Assembly: GCA_009830035.1 (NCBI GenBank)
Contig: SZZY01000002.1
Location: 186,001 to 250,000, forward strand
Direction of reading: 5' to 3'
Length of the DNA: 64,000 nucleotides
Source of the DNA: Pantoea sp. Eser
Lineage (GTDB): Bacteria; Pseudomonadota; Gammaproteobacteria; Enterobacterales; Enterobacteriaceae
The notes under the pieces were generated by a model. That model was not told the DNA's origin and did no database searches. It saw only the letters and a program-made list of their open reading frames with translations. Positions 18,275 through 29,218 of the stretch are shown in pieces (the first letter of the stretch is position 1; each line of letters begins with the position of its first letter). The position numbers and the translations under genes are program-made.

Positions 18275-19587
18275 GTCGTCAGCTGCCATACCGCAGGCAG
18301 CGTCGCCGTAATCAGTAATCCCATCGCAATCCATATTCCAGGGAGGTCAGCGCAATATCCGCGCGGCCGCCACGTCGGGCAAACATAAACAGCAGCAGCC
18401 CCGGCGCATACAGCACCACTGAGGTCATCAGGTGCAACGGACCCGACGCATAGAGCAGCCGGATACCGTACAGGCTTGCGCCGATGCCTACAGCCATCGC
18501 CAGCGGTTTGCGCTGACCGCGAACCACTTTAATCAGGTAGAGACCGACCAGCAGATAGGGCACCAGAATCATCTCTGAGGCGATAGTCAGCAGGTTGTTG
18601 TAATTGACTCCGGTAAGCGCAATCAGGATCAGACAGAGCTGAATGCTGCCGTTGGTCAACCACAGTGAGGCGGCTGGCGCGTTGTGCACGTTTTGCCGGG
18701 CAATACTGCGTGGGAAAGCGCCGAGCTGTGCGGCGATCAGCGGCACTTCAGCCGCCATGATGGTCCAGCTGAGATAGGCGCCACACACCAAATGATCAGG
18801 CCAGCGGCGATCACCGCATCACCCCAGTGACCCATCAGGCGGGTCATTAATCCGGCCATTGAGGGATTGCGCATCTCTGCCAGCTTAGCATGTGGCACCA
18901 CACCCAGCGACAGCAGCACTGCCAGCAGCGTGGCGCGTCCGACATCCTTTTTCTGGCGGGCGCTGATACCACTACTGATCCTTCCACACCGATAAACACC
19001 CACAGGGTGATCAGCATGGTCTGCTTAATCTGTTCCCACAGCGGTTGTCCCAGCGTGACGCCGGAGAAATCGAAGCGAAACCAATCGTAGTTAAACGCCA
19101 GCACGATAAACAGCAGAAGCGGCACCAGTTTGCCCAGCGTCGCCATCAGGTTGATGCTGGCAGCGGTTTGCACCCCACGCAGCACCGATGCGCCGAGCAT
19201 CGCCTGCCAGGTATTGCCGTCGCCAAAAACGTCGTTGCCCGGGCTGTAAGTGAAAAAGCTGAGCGCGGAGGAGACGATTACCAGATAGGAGACATTGGCG
19301 ATCACCGCGCACAGCCAGTAGCCTCACGCCGAACAGAAGCCCATCAGCTCGCCGAAGCCGGTGCGCGCGTAGGTAAAGATGCCGCCGTCCAGATCGGGTT
19401 TGAGACGGGTCAGCAGCATCGCCAGCGACAGAAAGATAATCCCTATGCCGGTAATCAGCCAGCCAATCAGCAAAGCGGCCGGACCGGCCACGGCGGCCAT
19501 ATTTTGCGGCAGGCTGAACACGCCTGCGCCGAGCATTTAGCTCAACACCAGCGCTGTCAGGGCACCGAGACCTAATTTTTTCTCCAA
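18271..19587 (-). pseudogene. ydgI: YdgI arginine/ornithine antiporter-like, broken
   Basis: YdgI is an APC-superfamily basic amino acid antiporter of about 460 residues. A TTG start at 19587 reads LEKKLGLGALTALVLS, then TAA (19537-19539) just before MLGAGVFSLPQNMAAVAG. Further frameshifts occur near 19325 (GFCSA/YWLCAVIANVSYL), near 18965 (VVVSA/ARQKKDVG), near 18800 (LII/VCGAYLSWTIMAAEVP) and near 18340, with small deletions (LGASV-LRGVQTAAS). The end in the correct frame is at 18271. Almost all TM segments are still readable, so decay is recent. The synteny with ydgH and pntAB is as in E. coli. Confidence 0.92.
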
Positions 19588-19660
19588 AACAATCTTCCCG
19601 CTAGCATATATGGCTGGGTAAACCGGATTTCATCACAGGTATATGGTCGCCGCGAGGGGA

Positions 19661-20614
19661 TTACTTAAAGATGTCTGCGGTCACGGTCAGGTTACCGCCG
19701 CTCTGGTTCTGCCACTGACGGGTCACGTGGTAGTACTTAGCACCCTTATCCGCGGCACGCTTGGCCACTTCTTCAGAGATTTCGGTCGGAGTACCGAAGT
19801 GTCCGGTGAAGGTCACGGTGTCGAACGGCTGCATCTGGGCGGCAGTAATCGCGTTGACTTTCTGCACGGATTTGCCGTTTGGCAGATTGACCGTATAGCG
19901 TTTGCCGGTTGAGCTTTGCGTCTCATAGAAACGGCCTGCACTTTTACTTGGGGTCTCAGAAGAGGCCACGCCCGGAATTTCAACGTTGGCTGCGGCTGAA
20001 CCGCCAGCGGCCAGCGCGGCTTTACCGGCTTCTGAATCAGCCGGGATGGCGTTTGGCGTCTGCACCTTACGTTCTTTCGCATCGGCCTTATAAACGTAGG
20101 CGGTCACGTACTGATTGCCGCCGTTGTTGGCATCAATCTGGCGAACAATAAAGAACGAGGCTGCGCCTTTCTCTTTTGCCGCTTTGGAGATCGCATCGTT
20201 AACGTCAGGCTGGCTGGCGAAGAAGCCGCTCACAGATACCGTATCGAAAGGTTCGAGTTTATAGGCTTCAGCTTTAGGTAATTCGTTGATGCCGTTGAAG
20301 CGACGGTAGCGGGTGTCGCGGGTCGCTTCAGGCGCATCGGCTTTATAAAGGTCGGCAGTGACGCGCCAGTTGCCGCTGTTGCCGTTGGTGTCGTTAATGC
20401 CCTGGATGTAGTAAGAGGTGGCGCCTATTTCATCAGCACGCTTAGACACCGCATCGGCGGCATCGCCAATTGCGTTGAAACGGCCGGTGATATTAATACG
20501 TTCGAATGGCTTCAACACGGCCGCTTTTTCTGGCGTCAACTCCTGCGCAGCGAATGCGTTAGCTGCCAGCAGGGATAACAAGGTGGACGCCAGAATAGTG
20601 TTCTTCAGCTTCAT
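19661..20614 (-). CDS. ydgH: YdgH, periplasmic triple-DUF1471 protein
   Basis: The 317-residue product has a signal peptide (MKLKNTILASTLLSLLAANAFA) and three BhsA/McbA-type (YhcN/DUF1471) domains at about 30-95, 115-180 and 255-317. Each has a PFDxxxxxGxF strand and a YY/FFxxR ... VTAxxYKA ending. Such domains are periplasmic or outer-membrane stress proteins, and YdgH itself is implicated in envelope integrity. Length matches E. coli (314). It is intact and divergent from pntAB, from which a 540-bp control region separates it. Confidence 0.95.
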   Translation of the reverse strand: MKLKNTILASTLLSLLAANAFAAQELTPEKAAVLKPFERINITGRFNAIGDAADAVSKRADEIGATSYYIQGINDTNGNSGNWRVTADLYKADAPEATRDTRYRRFNGINELPKAEAYKLEPFDTVSVSGFFASQPDVNDAISKAAKEKGAASFFIVRQIDANNGGNQYVTAYVYKADAKERKVQTPNAIPADSEAGKAALAAGGSAAANVEIPGVASSETPSKSAGRFYETQSSTGKRYTVNLPNGKSVQKVNAITAAQMQPFDTVTFTGHFGTPTEISEEVAKRAADKGAKYYHVTRQWQNQSGGNLTVTADIFK

Positions 20615-20645
20615 AAAAATAATCCTTCGCCCTACGCAAAAATGA

Positions 20646-21156
20646 GTACGAAAACGTGCCGGACTCTTGATGTATAACAGATTAGCCGCTGATTATTGCA
20701 TGTTATAAACAGACTGTAGCAGCGATTTTTTGCGTCAGCTAGCGTTATTCAACCGGGCAATCTTCATCTGATTGTCATGAAGCGGGTTTATAGCCCCTTT
20801 TTGGTGCGGATTATCGTTAAAGCCGGTAAGACTTATTATCATAACAGTTAATGCATTGTTAAATAAAGGTCTTTATTAATCGGATCTACGCCCTGACACG
20901 ATTAAGCACAGCAGATTATCTGCTGATGACCGGCTTTAGTAGTGGGATAACACGGGTTTTTATCTTTAACACTGAATAATTGGGTGAATGTCTCTACTCC
21001 GCCAGGCCGAACTGGATCGCCCGTCGCAATTTCAGTAGGTTATAAACACTTTGAAATAAGTGCATTTCGTTCATAAGCAGCCGAAACACTGTTTCAGTTG
21101 CGCTGTCGTCGTGCAGACTTCTTGCCATAATCCTTTAACCGATGAAAGGAAACACT
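20646..21156. other. Long ydgH-pntA intergenic region
   Basis: No gene is supported in these 511 bases. The region separates divergent ydgH and pntA and must hold both promoters. It is AT-rich in parts and contains a palindrome CAGCAGA-TTA-TCTGCTG (20909-20925), which could be an operator or a small hairpin. No convincing sRNA with a terminator was recognised. Confidence 0.5.
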
Positions 21157-22695
21157 ATGTTAATTGGAATACCCAAAGAACGATTGCCTGGCGAGTCACG
21201 TGTGGCCGCCACGCCACAGACCGTTGGGCAACTGATCAAGCTGGGGTTTAGCGTCACACTGGAGCATGACGCGGGCCTCAACGCCAGTTTTGATAACGAC
21301 AGCTACCTTGCGGCAGGCGCCACCCTGAGTGACACCCAACAGGTCTGGCAGTCCGATATCGTGCTGAAAGTGAATGCGCCGGTCGATGATGAAATTGCGC
21401 TGACGCGGGCGGGCAGTACCTTGGTGAGTTTCATCTGGCCGGCGCAGAATCCTGCGCTGCTGGAGAAACTGGCAGCGCGTCAGGTGACAGTGATGGCGAT
21501 GGATTCTGTGCCGCGTATCTCACGGGCGCAGTCGCTGGATGCCCTGAGTTCGATGGCCAACATTGCCGGTTATCGCGCGATTGTCGAAGCGGCCCATCAG
21601 TTTGGCCGATTCTTTACCGGTCAGATTACCGCAGCCGGTAAAGTTCCACCCGCCAAAGTGATGGTGATTGGTGCCGGAGTAGCCGGACTGGCTGCGATCG
21701 GCGCGGCGGGCAGCCTCGGCGCGATTGTCCGGGCGTTCGATACCCGGCCGGAAGTGAAAGAGCAGGTGCAGAGTATGGGTGCCGAATTCCTCGAACTCGA
21801 TTTTGAAGAGGAAGCGGGCAGCGGTGATGGCTACGCCAAAGTGATGTCCGAAGCCTTTATCAAAGCCGAGATGGCGCTGTTCGCCAGCCAGGCCCGGGAA
21901 GTGGACATCATCGTCACTACCGCGCTGATCCCCGGTAAACCGGCTCCGACGCTGATTACCGAAGAGATGGTTGCCAGCATGAAGCCGGGTAGCGTAATCG
22001 TCGATCTGGCGGCGCAAAACGGCGGCAACTGCGCTCTGACGGTCGCCGATCAGGTTACCGTTACCCCGAACGGCGTGAAGATTATCGGTTATACCGACTT
22101 GCCCAGCCGGTTACCGACCCAGTCATCGCAGCTCTACGGTACCAATCTGGTCAACCTGATGAAGCTGTTATGCAAAGAGAAGAACGGCGAAATTACCCTT
22201 GATTTCGACGATGTGGTGGTGCGCGGCGTGACGGTGATCCGCGAGGGTGAAGTGACCTGGCCTGCGCCGCCGATTCAGGTTTCAGCTGCGCCGCAGGCCA
22301 CGCCGGCTACGGCAAAAGCGGTGCAGCCGGTCGAGAAAAAACCGGTTGCGGTGTGGCGTAAGTATAAGTATCTGCTGATCGCGCTGGCGATAGTGCTGTT
22401 TGCCTGCCTTGCAAACGTCGCGCCGAGTGATTTCCTGTCGCACTTTACCGTCTTCGCGCTCTCCTGCGTGGTCGGCTACTACGTGGTGTGGAACGTCAGC
22501 CATGCGCTGCATACGCCGCTGATGTCGGTCGCCAATGCCATTTCCGGCATCATCGTCATCGGCGCGGTGTTGCAGATGGGGCACGGTGGCTGGGTGACGT
22601 TTATCTCTTTTATTGCCGTGCTGATTGCCAGCATCAATATCTTTGGTGGCTTTACCGTCACCCAGCGCATGCTGAAAATGTTTCGTAAGGGGTAA
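21157..22695 (+). CDS. pntA: Transhydrogenase alpha subunit PntA
   Basis: PntA and PntB form the proton-pumping NAD(P) transhydrogenase that makes NADPH from NADH. I use ATG 21157 ([16 protein letters not shown] 6 nt upstream), which aligns with the family start, rather than 21142. The 512 residues comprise the NAD(H)-binding dI domain with [13 protein letters not shown] near residue 173 and the RVAATP motif near the start, a Pro/Ala-rich linker, and C-terminal TM helices. It is intact and lies 3 bp before pntB. Confidence 0.96.
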   Translation: MLIGIPKERLPGESRVAATPQTVGQLIKLGFSVTLEHDAGLNASFDNDSYLAAGATLSDTQQVWQSDIVLKVNAPVDDEIALTRAGSTLVSFIWPAQNPALLEKLAARQVTVMAMDSVPRISRAQSLDALSSMANIAGYRAIVEAAHQFGRFFTGQITAAGKVPPAKVMVIGAGVAGLAAIGAAGSLGAIVRAFDTRPEVKEQVQSMGAEFLELDFEEEAGSGDGYAKVMSEAFIKAEMALFASQAREVDIIVTTALIPGKPAPTLITEEMVASMKPGSVIVDLAAQNGGNCALTVADQVTVTPNGVKIIGYTDLPSRLPTQSSQLYGTNLVNLMKLLCKEKNGEITLDFDDVVVRGVTVIREGEVTWPAPPIQVSAAPQATPATAKAVQPVEKKPVAVWRKYKYLLIALAIVLFACLANVAPSDFLSHFTVFALSCVVGYYVVWNVSHALHTPLMSVANAISGIIVIGAVLQMGHGGWVTFISFIAVLIASINIFGGFTVTQRMLKMFRKG

Positions 22696-22698
22696 TTC

Positions 22699-24087
22699 AT
22701 GTCTGGCGGATTAGTAACTGCAGCCTATATTGTCGCTGCCATTTCGTTTATTTGTAGCCTCGCCGGTCTCTCGCGACATGAGACCTCTAAGCAGGGCAAT
22801 ATTTTTGGTATCAGCGGCATGGCGATCGCGCTGGTGGCTACCATTTTTGGACCCGACAGCGGCAACGTAGTGTGGATCCTGGTGGCGATGGTGATCGGCG
22901 GGGCGATTGGCGTGCGTCTGGCGAAGAAGGTCGAAATGACCGAAATGCCGGAGCTAGTGGCGATTCTGCACAGCTTTGTTGGTCTGGCGGCGGTGCTGGT
23001 AGGCATCAACAGCTATATCGATCATGCGCCTGACCTGCCGGCGGTGATGGAGAATATCCATCTGAGTGAAGTGTTTATCGGCATCTTTATTGGTGCCGTG
23101 ACCTTTACCGGTTCGCTGGTGGCGTTTGGCAAGCTGTGCGGCAGGATCTCCTCGCGGCCGCTGGCGTTGCCGCATCGTCATAAACTCAATCTGCTGGCGC
23201 TGGTGGTCGTCTCGTTCCTGCTGCTGTGGTTCGTTAACACCAGCAGTACCGCGGCGCAGGTATTTGCTCTGCTGCTGATGACCCTGATTGCCCTGACGTT
23301 TGGCTGGCATCTGGTGGCGTCCATCGGCGGGGCGGATATGCCGGTGGTGGTGTCGATGCTCAACTCTTACTCCGGCTGGGCAGCCGCTGCAGCCGGCTTT
23401 ATGCTGAGCAACGACCTGCTGATTGTCACCGGTGCGCTGGTCGGCTCCTCCGGTGCGATCCTCTCTTACATAATGTGTAAGGCGATGAACCGTTCGTTTA
23501 TCAGCGTGATTGCCGGCGGTTTTGGCAGCGAGGCCAGCACCGGTGATGACAGCGAAGCTGCGGGTGAACACCGTGAAATCAGCGCGGAAGAGACCGCAGA
23601 GATGCTGAAAGCCTCTTCTTCGGTGATCATCACCCCTGGTTACGGTATGGCGGTGGCGCAGGCACAATACCCGGTGGCGGAAATCACCGCCAGACTGCGT
23701 GCGCTGGGTATCAACGTGCGTTTTGGTATTCATCCGGTTGCCGGTCGTTTGCCCGGACATATGAACGTGCTGCTGGCCGAAGCCAAAGTGCCGTATGACG
23801 TGGTGCTGGAGATGGATGAGATCAACGATGACTTCAGCGAAACTGACACGGTGCTGGTGATTGGCGCTAACGATACCGTCAACCCGGCGGCGCAGGAGGA
23901 TCCGCGCAGTCCGATTGCCGGCATGCCGGTATTGGAAGTGTGGAAAGCGCACAACGTCATCGTGTTTAAACGTTCAATGAACACCGGTTATGCCGGGGTG
24001 CAGAACCCGCTGTTCTTTAAAGAGAATACCCAGATGCTGTTTGGCGATGCCAAAGCCAGCGTAGAAGCGATTCTGAAAGCGCTGTAA
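22699..24087 (+). CDS. pntB: Transhydrogenase beta subunit PntB
   Basis: PntB supplies the second membrane domain (about residues 1-260, with nine or so TM helices) and the NADP(H)-binding dIII domain. The latter carries [35 protein letters not shown] and [12 protein letters not shown]. The 462-residue length equals E. coli PntB. GGGG/TAAG before ATG 22699 and the 3-bp gap to pntA indicate translational coupling. It is intact, and a strong terminator follows directly. Confidence 0.96.
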   Translation: MSGGLVTAAYIVAAISFICSLAGLSRHETSKQGNIFGISGMAIALVATIFGPDSGNVVWILVAMVIGGAIGVRLAKKVEMTEMPELVAILHSFVGLAAVLVGINSYIDHAPDLPAVMENIHLSEVFIGIFIGAVTFTGSLVAFGKLCGRISSRPLALPHRHKLNLLALVVVSFLLLWFVNTSSTAAQVFALLLMTLIALTFGWHLVASIGGADMPVVVSMLNSYSGWAAAAAGFMLSNDLLIVTGALVGSSGAILSYIMCKAMNRSFISVIAGGFGSEASTGDDSEAAGEHREISAEETAEMLKASSSVIITPGYGMAVAQAQYPVAEITARLRALGINVRFGIHPVAGRLPGHMNVLLAEAKVPYDVVLEMDEINDDFSETDTVLVIGANDTVNPAAQEDPRSPIAGMPVLEVWKAHNVIVFKRSMNTGYAGVQNPLFFKENTQMLFGDAKASVEAILKAL

Positions 24088-24090
24088 TAA

Positions 24091-24122
24091 AAAAAGGGCG
24101 GCTGATTAGCCGCCCTTTTTTC
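24091..24122. terminator. Terminator between pntB and uspE
   Basis: GGGCGGCT-GATT-AGCCGCCC is an 8-bp stem with T7 on the plus strand and A5 or more on the left. It serves convergent pntB and uspE. Confidence 0.92.
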
Positions 24123-24131
24123 TGAGCAGGA

Positions 24132-25088
24132 TTAATCCTCCTCATCCTCTTCATCATCCAGATCGATCGGCGATTTGAAATCATCAGGTTTGATTGCCAG
24201 CAGATCGCAACGCAGATGATCAATCACCTGTTCTGCCGTATTGCCGAGAAACGCGGCCGACAAACCGGTACGTCCGATGGTGCCCAGCACCACCACACCC
24301 GCGCCCAGGTGCACCGCCAGATCAGGAATCACCTCTTCAGGCAAACCTTTAGCAACATGGGTGAACTCTTCACCAATGGAAAATTTCTGTCGCAGCGCCT
24401 TCATCGCCACCAGATGCTGGCCGCGAATGGCGTCGTTGTAGACGCTGGGGTCAAAATCGGGCAGCTCGATAGCGATATTTATCGGGGTGATAGGGTAGGC
24501 GCCTACCAGATGGACTTCGGTGTGATTGACGGTTTCGGCCAGCTTAACCGTTTCACGGATCAGCTTCTGATTCAGGCCGTCATGATGTGGCTCTTCACTA
24601 GCGAGGTTCACCGCCACAATCGCTTTACCGCCTTCCGGCCACGGCTGATCTTTCACCATCCATACCGGGCACGGACACTTACGCAGCAGATGCCAGTCCG
24701 TCGGGGTGAAGATCACCGACTCCAGCCGGTCGTGCTGGTGCGCCATTTTCAGCACTAAATCATGCTGGTGGGCTAGCACTTCCTGAATGATGGCTTCATA
24801 GGGACGGTTGTGCCAGATCACCTTGATTTCGATCTCGACACCGGCATCCAGATAAGCGTGTGCCTGTTCGCGAATCCACTCGGTGCGCTGGCTGATCACG
24901 CCCTGACGCATTGAGGCGCGTTCATCAGGTGACAGCAGGGTGGTCATCTCATAGGAGAAATCATAGATAGGCAGAAAAGCTTTTATTTTGCCGCCGATGA
25001 ATTGATTGAGATAGACCGCACGCCGCAGCGCAGGCTGGTCGTCTTGCTGGGCATCGATCGCGACCAGAATATTTTGGTACTGGGACAT
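24132..25088 (-). CDS. uspE: Universal stress protein UspE
   Basis: UspE is a tandem-domain universal stress protein involved in motility and adhesion and in resistance to DNA damage. The start ATG 25088 with AAGGAG upstream ([12 protein letters not shown]) is preferred to an 18-codon extension. The two Usp domains occupy about residues 1-150 and 155-305. The second ends in [24 protein letters not shown], an ATP-binding-type GxxGxS/T motif. A very acidic tail follows (DDEEDEED). The 318-residue length is usual and the gene is intact. In E. coli it lies directly downstream of fnr, as here. Confidence 0.95.
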   Translation of the reverse strand: MSQYQNILVAIDAQQDDQPALRRAVYLNQFIGGKIKAFLPIYDFSYEMTTLLSPDERASMRQGVISQRTEWIREQAHAYLDAGVEIEIKVIWHNRPYEAIIQEVLAHQHDLVLKMAHQHDRLESVIFTPTDWHLLRKCPCPVWMVKDQPWPEGGKAIVAVNLASEEPHHDGLNQKLIRETVKLAETVNHTEVHLVGAYPITPINIAIELPDFDPSVYNDAIRGQHLVAMKALRQKFSIGEEFTHVAKGLPEEVIPDLAVHLGAGVVVLGTIGRTGLSAAFLGNTAEQVIDHLRCDLLAIKPDDFKSPIDLDDEEDEED

Positions 25089-25206
25089 AGAGGAACTCTC
25101 CTTAAACCAAAGCGACTGGATTAAAGATAGCCTATGTTGCACAGCGGAAGAAGTGAAAAAGTTGCTGCCGGATCAATAAAATAACAATTATTAATCCGGT
25201 CGGCGA

Positions 25207-25342
25207 TCAGGCAGCCTGATGGCTCTGACCCGCTAACTCTTCCAGTAAGGCGTGGTTCTCAATGGTAATATATTTACCCTTCACCGCCAGCATGCCCGAT
25301 TTCTGGAAACGGCCCAGCAGACGGCTGATGGTTTCGACCGTG
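25207..25342 (-). pseudogene. fnr: FNR, last ~45 codons only
   Basis: FNR is the oxygen-sensing Fe-S global regulator of anaerobic metabolism. The minus strand reads [20 protein letters not shown], then [18 protein letters not shown] and a stop at 25207-25209. This is the FNR recognition-helix/wing region and C-terminus. Everything before the recognition helix is gone: the cysteine cluster, cAMP-receptor-like sensor, dimer helix and half of the HTH. The junction at about 25342 runs straight into smrA on the other strand, so both divergent promoters were lost in one deletion. Unless another copy exists elsewhere, the organism lacks FNR. Confidence 0.92.
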
Positions 25343-25891
25343 ATGATAACGATCTTTTTCGAGACGCCATGGGAGATGTCACTCCGTTAAAAGACACCAC
25401 CAGCACCTTATGGCTCAAATCGCCCTCGACGAAAGCGCCGCGCCATCCTCCGCGCGATCCTGAACAGGAGAATTTCCTGACCCGGGGTTATCTGGATATT
25501 GTGCCACTGAACACGCCGCTGGAATATAAGGCCGACGGCATTCAGCAGGGCGTGCTGGATAAGCTACGCAAAGGCGAATACCGGCTGGATGCCAGCCTGA
25601 ATCTGCTGCGGCAGCCGGTGGAAACCTGCCGCCAGGCACTGCTCAATTTTATGGTGCAGGCGCACAAGCAGGGATTGCGCAATCTGTTGATCATTCATGG
25701 CAAAGGCCGTGACGACGAGTCGCATGCCAATATTGTACGCAGCTATCTGGCGCGCTGGCTGACCCAGTTTGACGATGTTCAGACCTTCTGCGTCGCCCAG
25801 TCACAGCATGGCGGCGCTGTACGTCGGGCTGCGTAAAACCGACAAAGCGCGGCTGGATAACCGTGAACGGCATGCTAAACGCAGCCGCTAG
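25342..25891 (+). pseudogene. smrA: SmrA (YdaL) DNA endonuclease, broken
   Basis: SmrA is a small protein with a C-terminal Smr domain that has DNA-nicking activity. The remnant begins at [13 protein letters not shown], without its first codons, promoter or ribosome-binding site. The Smr domain is well preserved (SLNLLRQPVE, LLIIHGKGRDDESHANIVRSYLARWL). A 1-base loss near 25812 (QHGG then VRRAA) puts the family C-terminus (ALYVGLRKTDKARLDNRERHAKRSR) out of frame, ending at 25891. There are two lesions: loss of the start through the fnr deletion, and the late frameshift. Confidence 0.92.
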
Positions 25892-26808
25892 CTGTGAAAT
25901 TTGCGCATCGTTGACATCAGCACTTCGGCGCTCAGGCTAAGCTGACTGCCGGTGCGGGTAATAATGCCCACCGGCTCGCCCGGACCGGATGAGTTAATCG
26001 GCAGGGCATAGACCGCATTGTGGTTTAGGTCTTCCTTGATCGCGCCGGAAGGCACAAACCAGATGTAGTCGTAACGCAACGCCAGCTGACGCGCCAGCGA
26101 GGTCGAAGAGGTCTCGATACAGTGCGGCGGCAGCGAGCAACCCTGTTCGTCCAGCATTTGCTGCGCTATACGGCGCGGCGCGGTGCCTTCAGGCGAAATC
26201 ACTACCGGCCACTGCATAGCGCGCGACAGGGTGACGTTGTCACTTAATAGCGGATGTTCCGGCCGGACCACCAGCTTGAGCGATTCGAGAAACAGCAGTT
26301 CATAGGTCAGCCCGGTCATCATTTCACTGTCGGCCATACGGCCAACGCCAATGTCGAACTCACCGGCCCGTAACCCCGCCAGCAGAACATTGTTATGTAA
26401 GGTCGCCACCTGAATGCTGGTATTAGGTTGCAGCTGATGAAACCGGTCAAGGATCTGCGGCAACATGCCCATTGCGGCGGTGGTTAACGCCCCCAGCCGG
26501 ATAATCGCCGGCTGGTCGGCAGGCTGCTCATAAAAACTCTGTCCGGCATGGTTGAGCGCGTCGAGCACCCGCACCGCATGCGTCAGAAACTGTTCGCCCA
26601 TCGTGGTGAGTTGCGCACCAAGCCGGCCACGCTCAAACAGCCTGACGCCGGTCAGCTCTTCCAGCTCATTCAGGGTTTTTGACAGCGCAGGCTGGCTCAG
26701 GCTAAGCGTTTCGGCCGCCCGGCCCAGCGTGCCTTGCTGCGCAACCGCAACAAAGGTATGTAAATGGCGCAAGCGAATGCGCTGATTAAAAAGGATATTT
26801 TTTTCCAT
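25888..26808 (-). CDS. LysR-family regulator, PcaQ/GbpR-like
   Basis: This 306-residue protein has an N-terminal winged HTH (LRHLHTFVAVAQQGTLGRAAETLSLSQPALSKTLNELEE) at about residues 12-60 and a full LysR effector domain (LGALTTAAMGMLPQILDRF ... GVGRMADSEMMTGLTYELLF). The HTH resembles PcaQ/GbpR regulators of aromatic-acid or sugar-acid genes. It is divergent from a PcaK-type aromatic acid transporter, which suggests it controls uptake of hydroxybenzoate-like compounds. The frame is intact, and it overlaps the end of smrA by 4 bases. The inducer is unknown. Confidence 0.85.
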   Translation of the reverse strand: MEKNILFNQRIRLRHLHTFVAVAQQGTLGRAAETLSLSQPALSKTLNELEELTGVRLFERGRLGAQLTTMGEQFLTHAVRVLDALNHAGQSFYEQPADQPAIIRLGALTTAAMGMLPQILDRFHQLQPNTSIQVATLHNNVLLAGLRAGEFDIGVGRMADSEMMTGLTYELLFLESLKLVVRPEHPLLSDNVTLSRAMQWPVVISPEGTAPRRIAQQMLDEQGCSLPPHCIETSSTSLARQLALRYDYIWFVPSGAIKEDLNHNAVYALPINSSGPGEPVGIITRTGSQLSLSAEVLMSTMRKFHS

Positions 26809-27131
26809 CCGTTAAACTTAATGAGGATCACCGGTAACAGGCAACTATTTAAAATGGATTTTGTTAACTTAGCTGCAAAATTATATTAACAAACGTCATC
26901 ATCTAACCGGCTCACCGATTAAGCCGCTGAAAATAAACGTGTCATATGAGAACACGGCCAGCAGACAGCAGAACAGGGCAACAGCAGATCAACGGTTTAG
27001 TGATTAAAAGTTGAATAATTCTCAATATCATATAAATATCTGACGTCTTAACGTTAACGATCGGCTATCATTGGCGCCGTTTTTTTTACTAATTCTGATG
27101 TCCGATGCCGGGTGCCCGAAAGGAGTTTTCA
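26809..27131. other. Divergent control region, LysR/pcaK-like
   Basis: No gene is supported in these 323 bases between divergent genes. The region is AT-rich (for example AATAATTCTCAATATCATATAAATATCTG) and should contain both promoters and LysR sites, but I cannot pick one T-N11-A motif with confidence. Confidence 0.4.
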
Positions 27132-28450
27132 TTGACCAGCGTAGAGGCGGTAGATGTACGCCAGCTCATTACCAGCAGGCGCTGAGTCGCTGGCAAAAGC
27201 GGTTAATCGCGCTCTGCTTTATTGTGGTGGCGCTGGATGGCATGGACATCGCGATTATGGGCTTTATTACGCCGACCCTCAAAACTGCGTGGGGCGTCAG
27301 CAACCATCAGCTGGGGATGGTGATCAGCGCTGCACTGATTGGTCTGGCGCTCGGCGCGATGGTGGCTGGCCCGCTGGCCGACCGCTACGGCCGCCGGATG
27401 ATGATTATTCTTAGCGTTTTCTTTTTTGTCCTCTGGACGCTGGCAACCGCGCTATCACAAAACGTCGAACAGATGATGCTGTTTCGTTTTCTCACCGGAC
27501 CGGGGCTGGACGCAGCGATGCCAAACGTGGGTACGCTGGTGGCTGAATACGCGCCGGAGCGACGTCGGGCATTCATCATCACCGTGGTGTTTTGCGGTTT
27601 TACCTTTGGCGCGGCCAGCGGGGGATTTGCTGCCTCGTGGCTGTTACCGCGCTACGACTGGCACTCGGTGCTGCTGCTCGGCGGGATCCTGCCTTTTCTT
27701 ATCCGTGGGCTGCCGGAATCGGTGCGCTTCCTGATTAGCCGCGGCGCGCCTGCGGCACGCATTCACGCCATCGTTGACCGGATGATGCCGGGCGTCACGC
27801 AGCCGGATAGCGCTTTTCATGCGCCTGAAGCCAGCGTTGCCACGCGCGGGGCGATCGCCACAGTACTGTCGTGCAGCTACCTGTTTGTCAGCACCATGCT
27901 GTGGGGCGGCTACTTCATGGGGCTGTTTCTGGTCTACCTGATTGGCAGCTGGCTGCCGTCGCTGGTCAATACGCTGGGGATGTCGGTTACTGAAGCGGCA
28001 ATTATCACCGCGATGTATCAGGCGGGCGGAACGCTGGGCTCGCTGTTTGCCGGCTGGCTGATGGATCGCTTCAATGCCAACCTGGCACTGGCGGCGATCT
28101 ACTTTTGTGGCGGGCTGTTTATCGTGGCGCTGGGGTATTCACCGGCGGAAGTGGGCATCATGAGCGGCATCGCATTCTGTAGCGGCTTCTGCTTCAACGG
28201 CGCCAATACCGGGATGAATGCGCTGTCTGCCAGCTATTATCCGACGCATGCCCGCGCCACCGGCTCCAGCTGGATGCACGGCGTCGGCCGCGTCGGCGCA
28301 ATTCTCAGCGCCTTTGTCGGCGCAGAAACGCTGTCTCTCGGCTGGACATTCAGCGTTATTTTCCTGCTGCTGGCTATCCCGGCGGTAATCACCACTCTGA
28401 TGCTGCTCCTCAAAAACCGCTACGGCTTTAAGCCGATCACAAATTCGTGA
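27132..28450 (+). pseudogene. AAHS-type aromatic acid/H+ symporter, 5' frameshift
   Basis: The body is a 12-TM MFS transporter of the aromatic acid:H+ symporter family (PcaK-like): DGMDIAIMGFITPTL in TM1, GPLADRYGRR in the TM2-3 loop, YGFKP near the end. The authentic start appears to be TTG 27132 with AAAGGAG 6 nt upstream, reading MTSVEAVDVRQLITSR, the usual N-terminus. That frame hits a stop at about 27183, whereas the rest (QALSRWQKRL onward) is one base out. The long open frame from 27071 has an unrelated N-terminus. I therefore infer an inactivating frameshift near 27170-27180. Expression from another start is not excluded. Confidence 0.68.
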
Positions 28451-28517
28451 TTTTTTCCGCTGGCGCCAACCCGTTGCATTACAGTAGCAGCAACGCTCAC
28501 GGTGTCAGGTGGAACAG

Positions 28518-29218
28518 ATGGACAACTTTCTCACTGCGGATGCAATCCGCACCCGCTTCTCTCAGGCGATGTCCGCCATGTATCAGCAGGAAGTGCCACA
28601 ATACGGCACGTTGATGCAGCTGGTGATGGCGGTTAACGACCTACGCTGGAGTCCGAACCCGCGATGAAAGATCGCCTGGCGGCGGCGGATGAACTCAGCC
28701 GGCTCAATATTGAACGTCACGGTGCCATCAGGGTCGGCAGCGCCAGCGAACTTGCCACGCTGCGGCAGATGTTTGCGGTTATGGGGATGTATCCGGTCGG
28801 CTACTACGATCTCTCCCAGGCCGGCGTGCCGGTGCATTCCACCGAGTTCCGCCCGATCGACGAGGCTGCCCTGCGGCGTAATCCTTTCCGCGTCTTTACC
28901 TCACTGTTACGGCTTGAGCTGATTGGAGAGCCTGAACTGCGTGAAAAGGCGGCAGCGATTCTGGCGGCGCGCGACATCTTTACGCCGCGCTGTCGGCAGC
29001 TGCTGCAACTGCATCAGCAGCAGGGCGGATTCACTGCCCCGCAGGCGGCGGAGTTTGTTACCGAAGCTCTGGAGACCTTCCGCTGGCACGCCCACAGCAG
29101 CGTTGATAGCCAGACCTATCAGGCATTGAATCAGCAACACCGATTGATTGCTGACGTAGTCTGTTTGCCCGGCTGTCACTTCTCCGGTATTGACGCGAAA
29201 CTGATAAATTTAAATTAA
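28518..29218 (+). pseudogene. ydcJ: YdcJ-type 2-oxoadipate dioxygenase (DUF1338), truncated
   Basis: YdcJ/HglS enzymes are iron-dependent and convert 2-oxoadipate to D-2-hydroxyglutarate in lysine catabolism (about 450 residues). ATG 28518 opens MDNFLTADAIRTRFSQAMS, and a frameshift near 28650 stops the frame. The body from MKDRLAAADELSRLNIERHG through GYYDLSQAGVPVHSTEFRPID and RVFTSLLRLELI to HRLIADVVCLPGCH is in another frame. The gene ends after about 230 codons at KLINLN, so the second half, with further metal ligands, is missing. Confidence 0.9.

Noticed and set aside
20909..20925. Palindrome CAGCAGA-TTA-TCTGCTG upstream of pntA as a known operator
   Set aside because: It matches no operator consensus I know. 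It is mentioned only as part of the intergenic region.
22954..23952. A 332-codon open frame on the minus strand inside pntB
   Set aside because: It is exactly antisense to well-conserved pntB, is His/Arg/Gln-rich as expected for a GC-biased shadow frame, and has no ribosome-binding site or motif.
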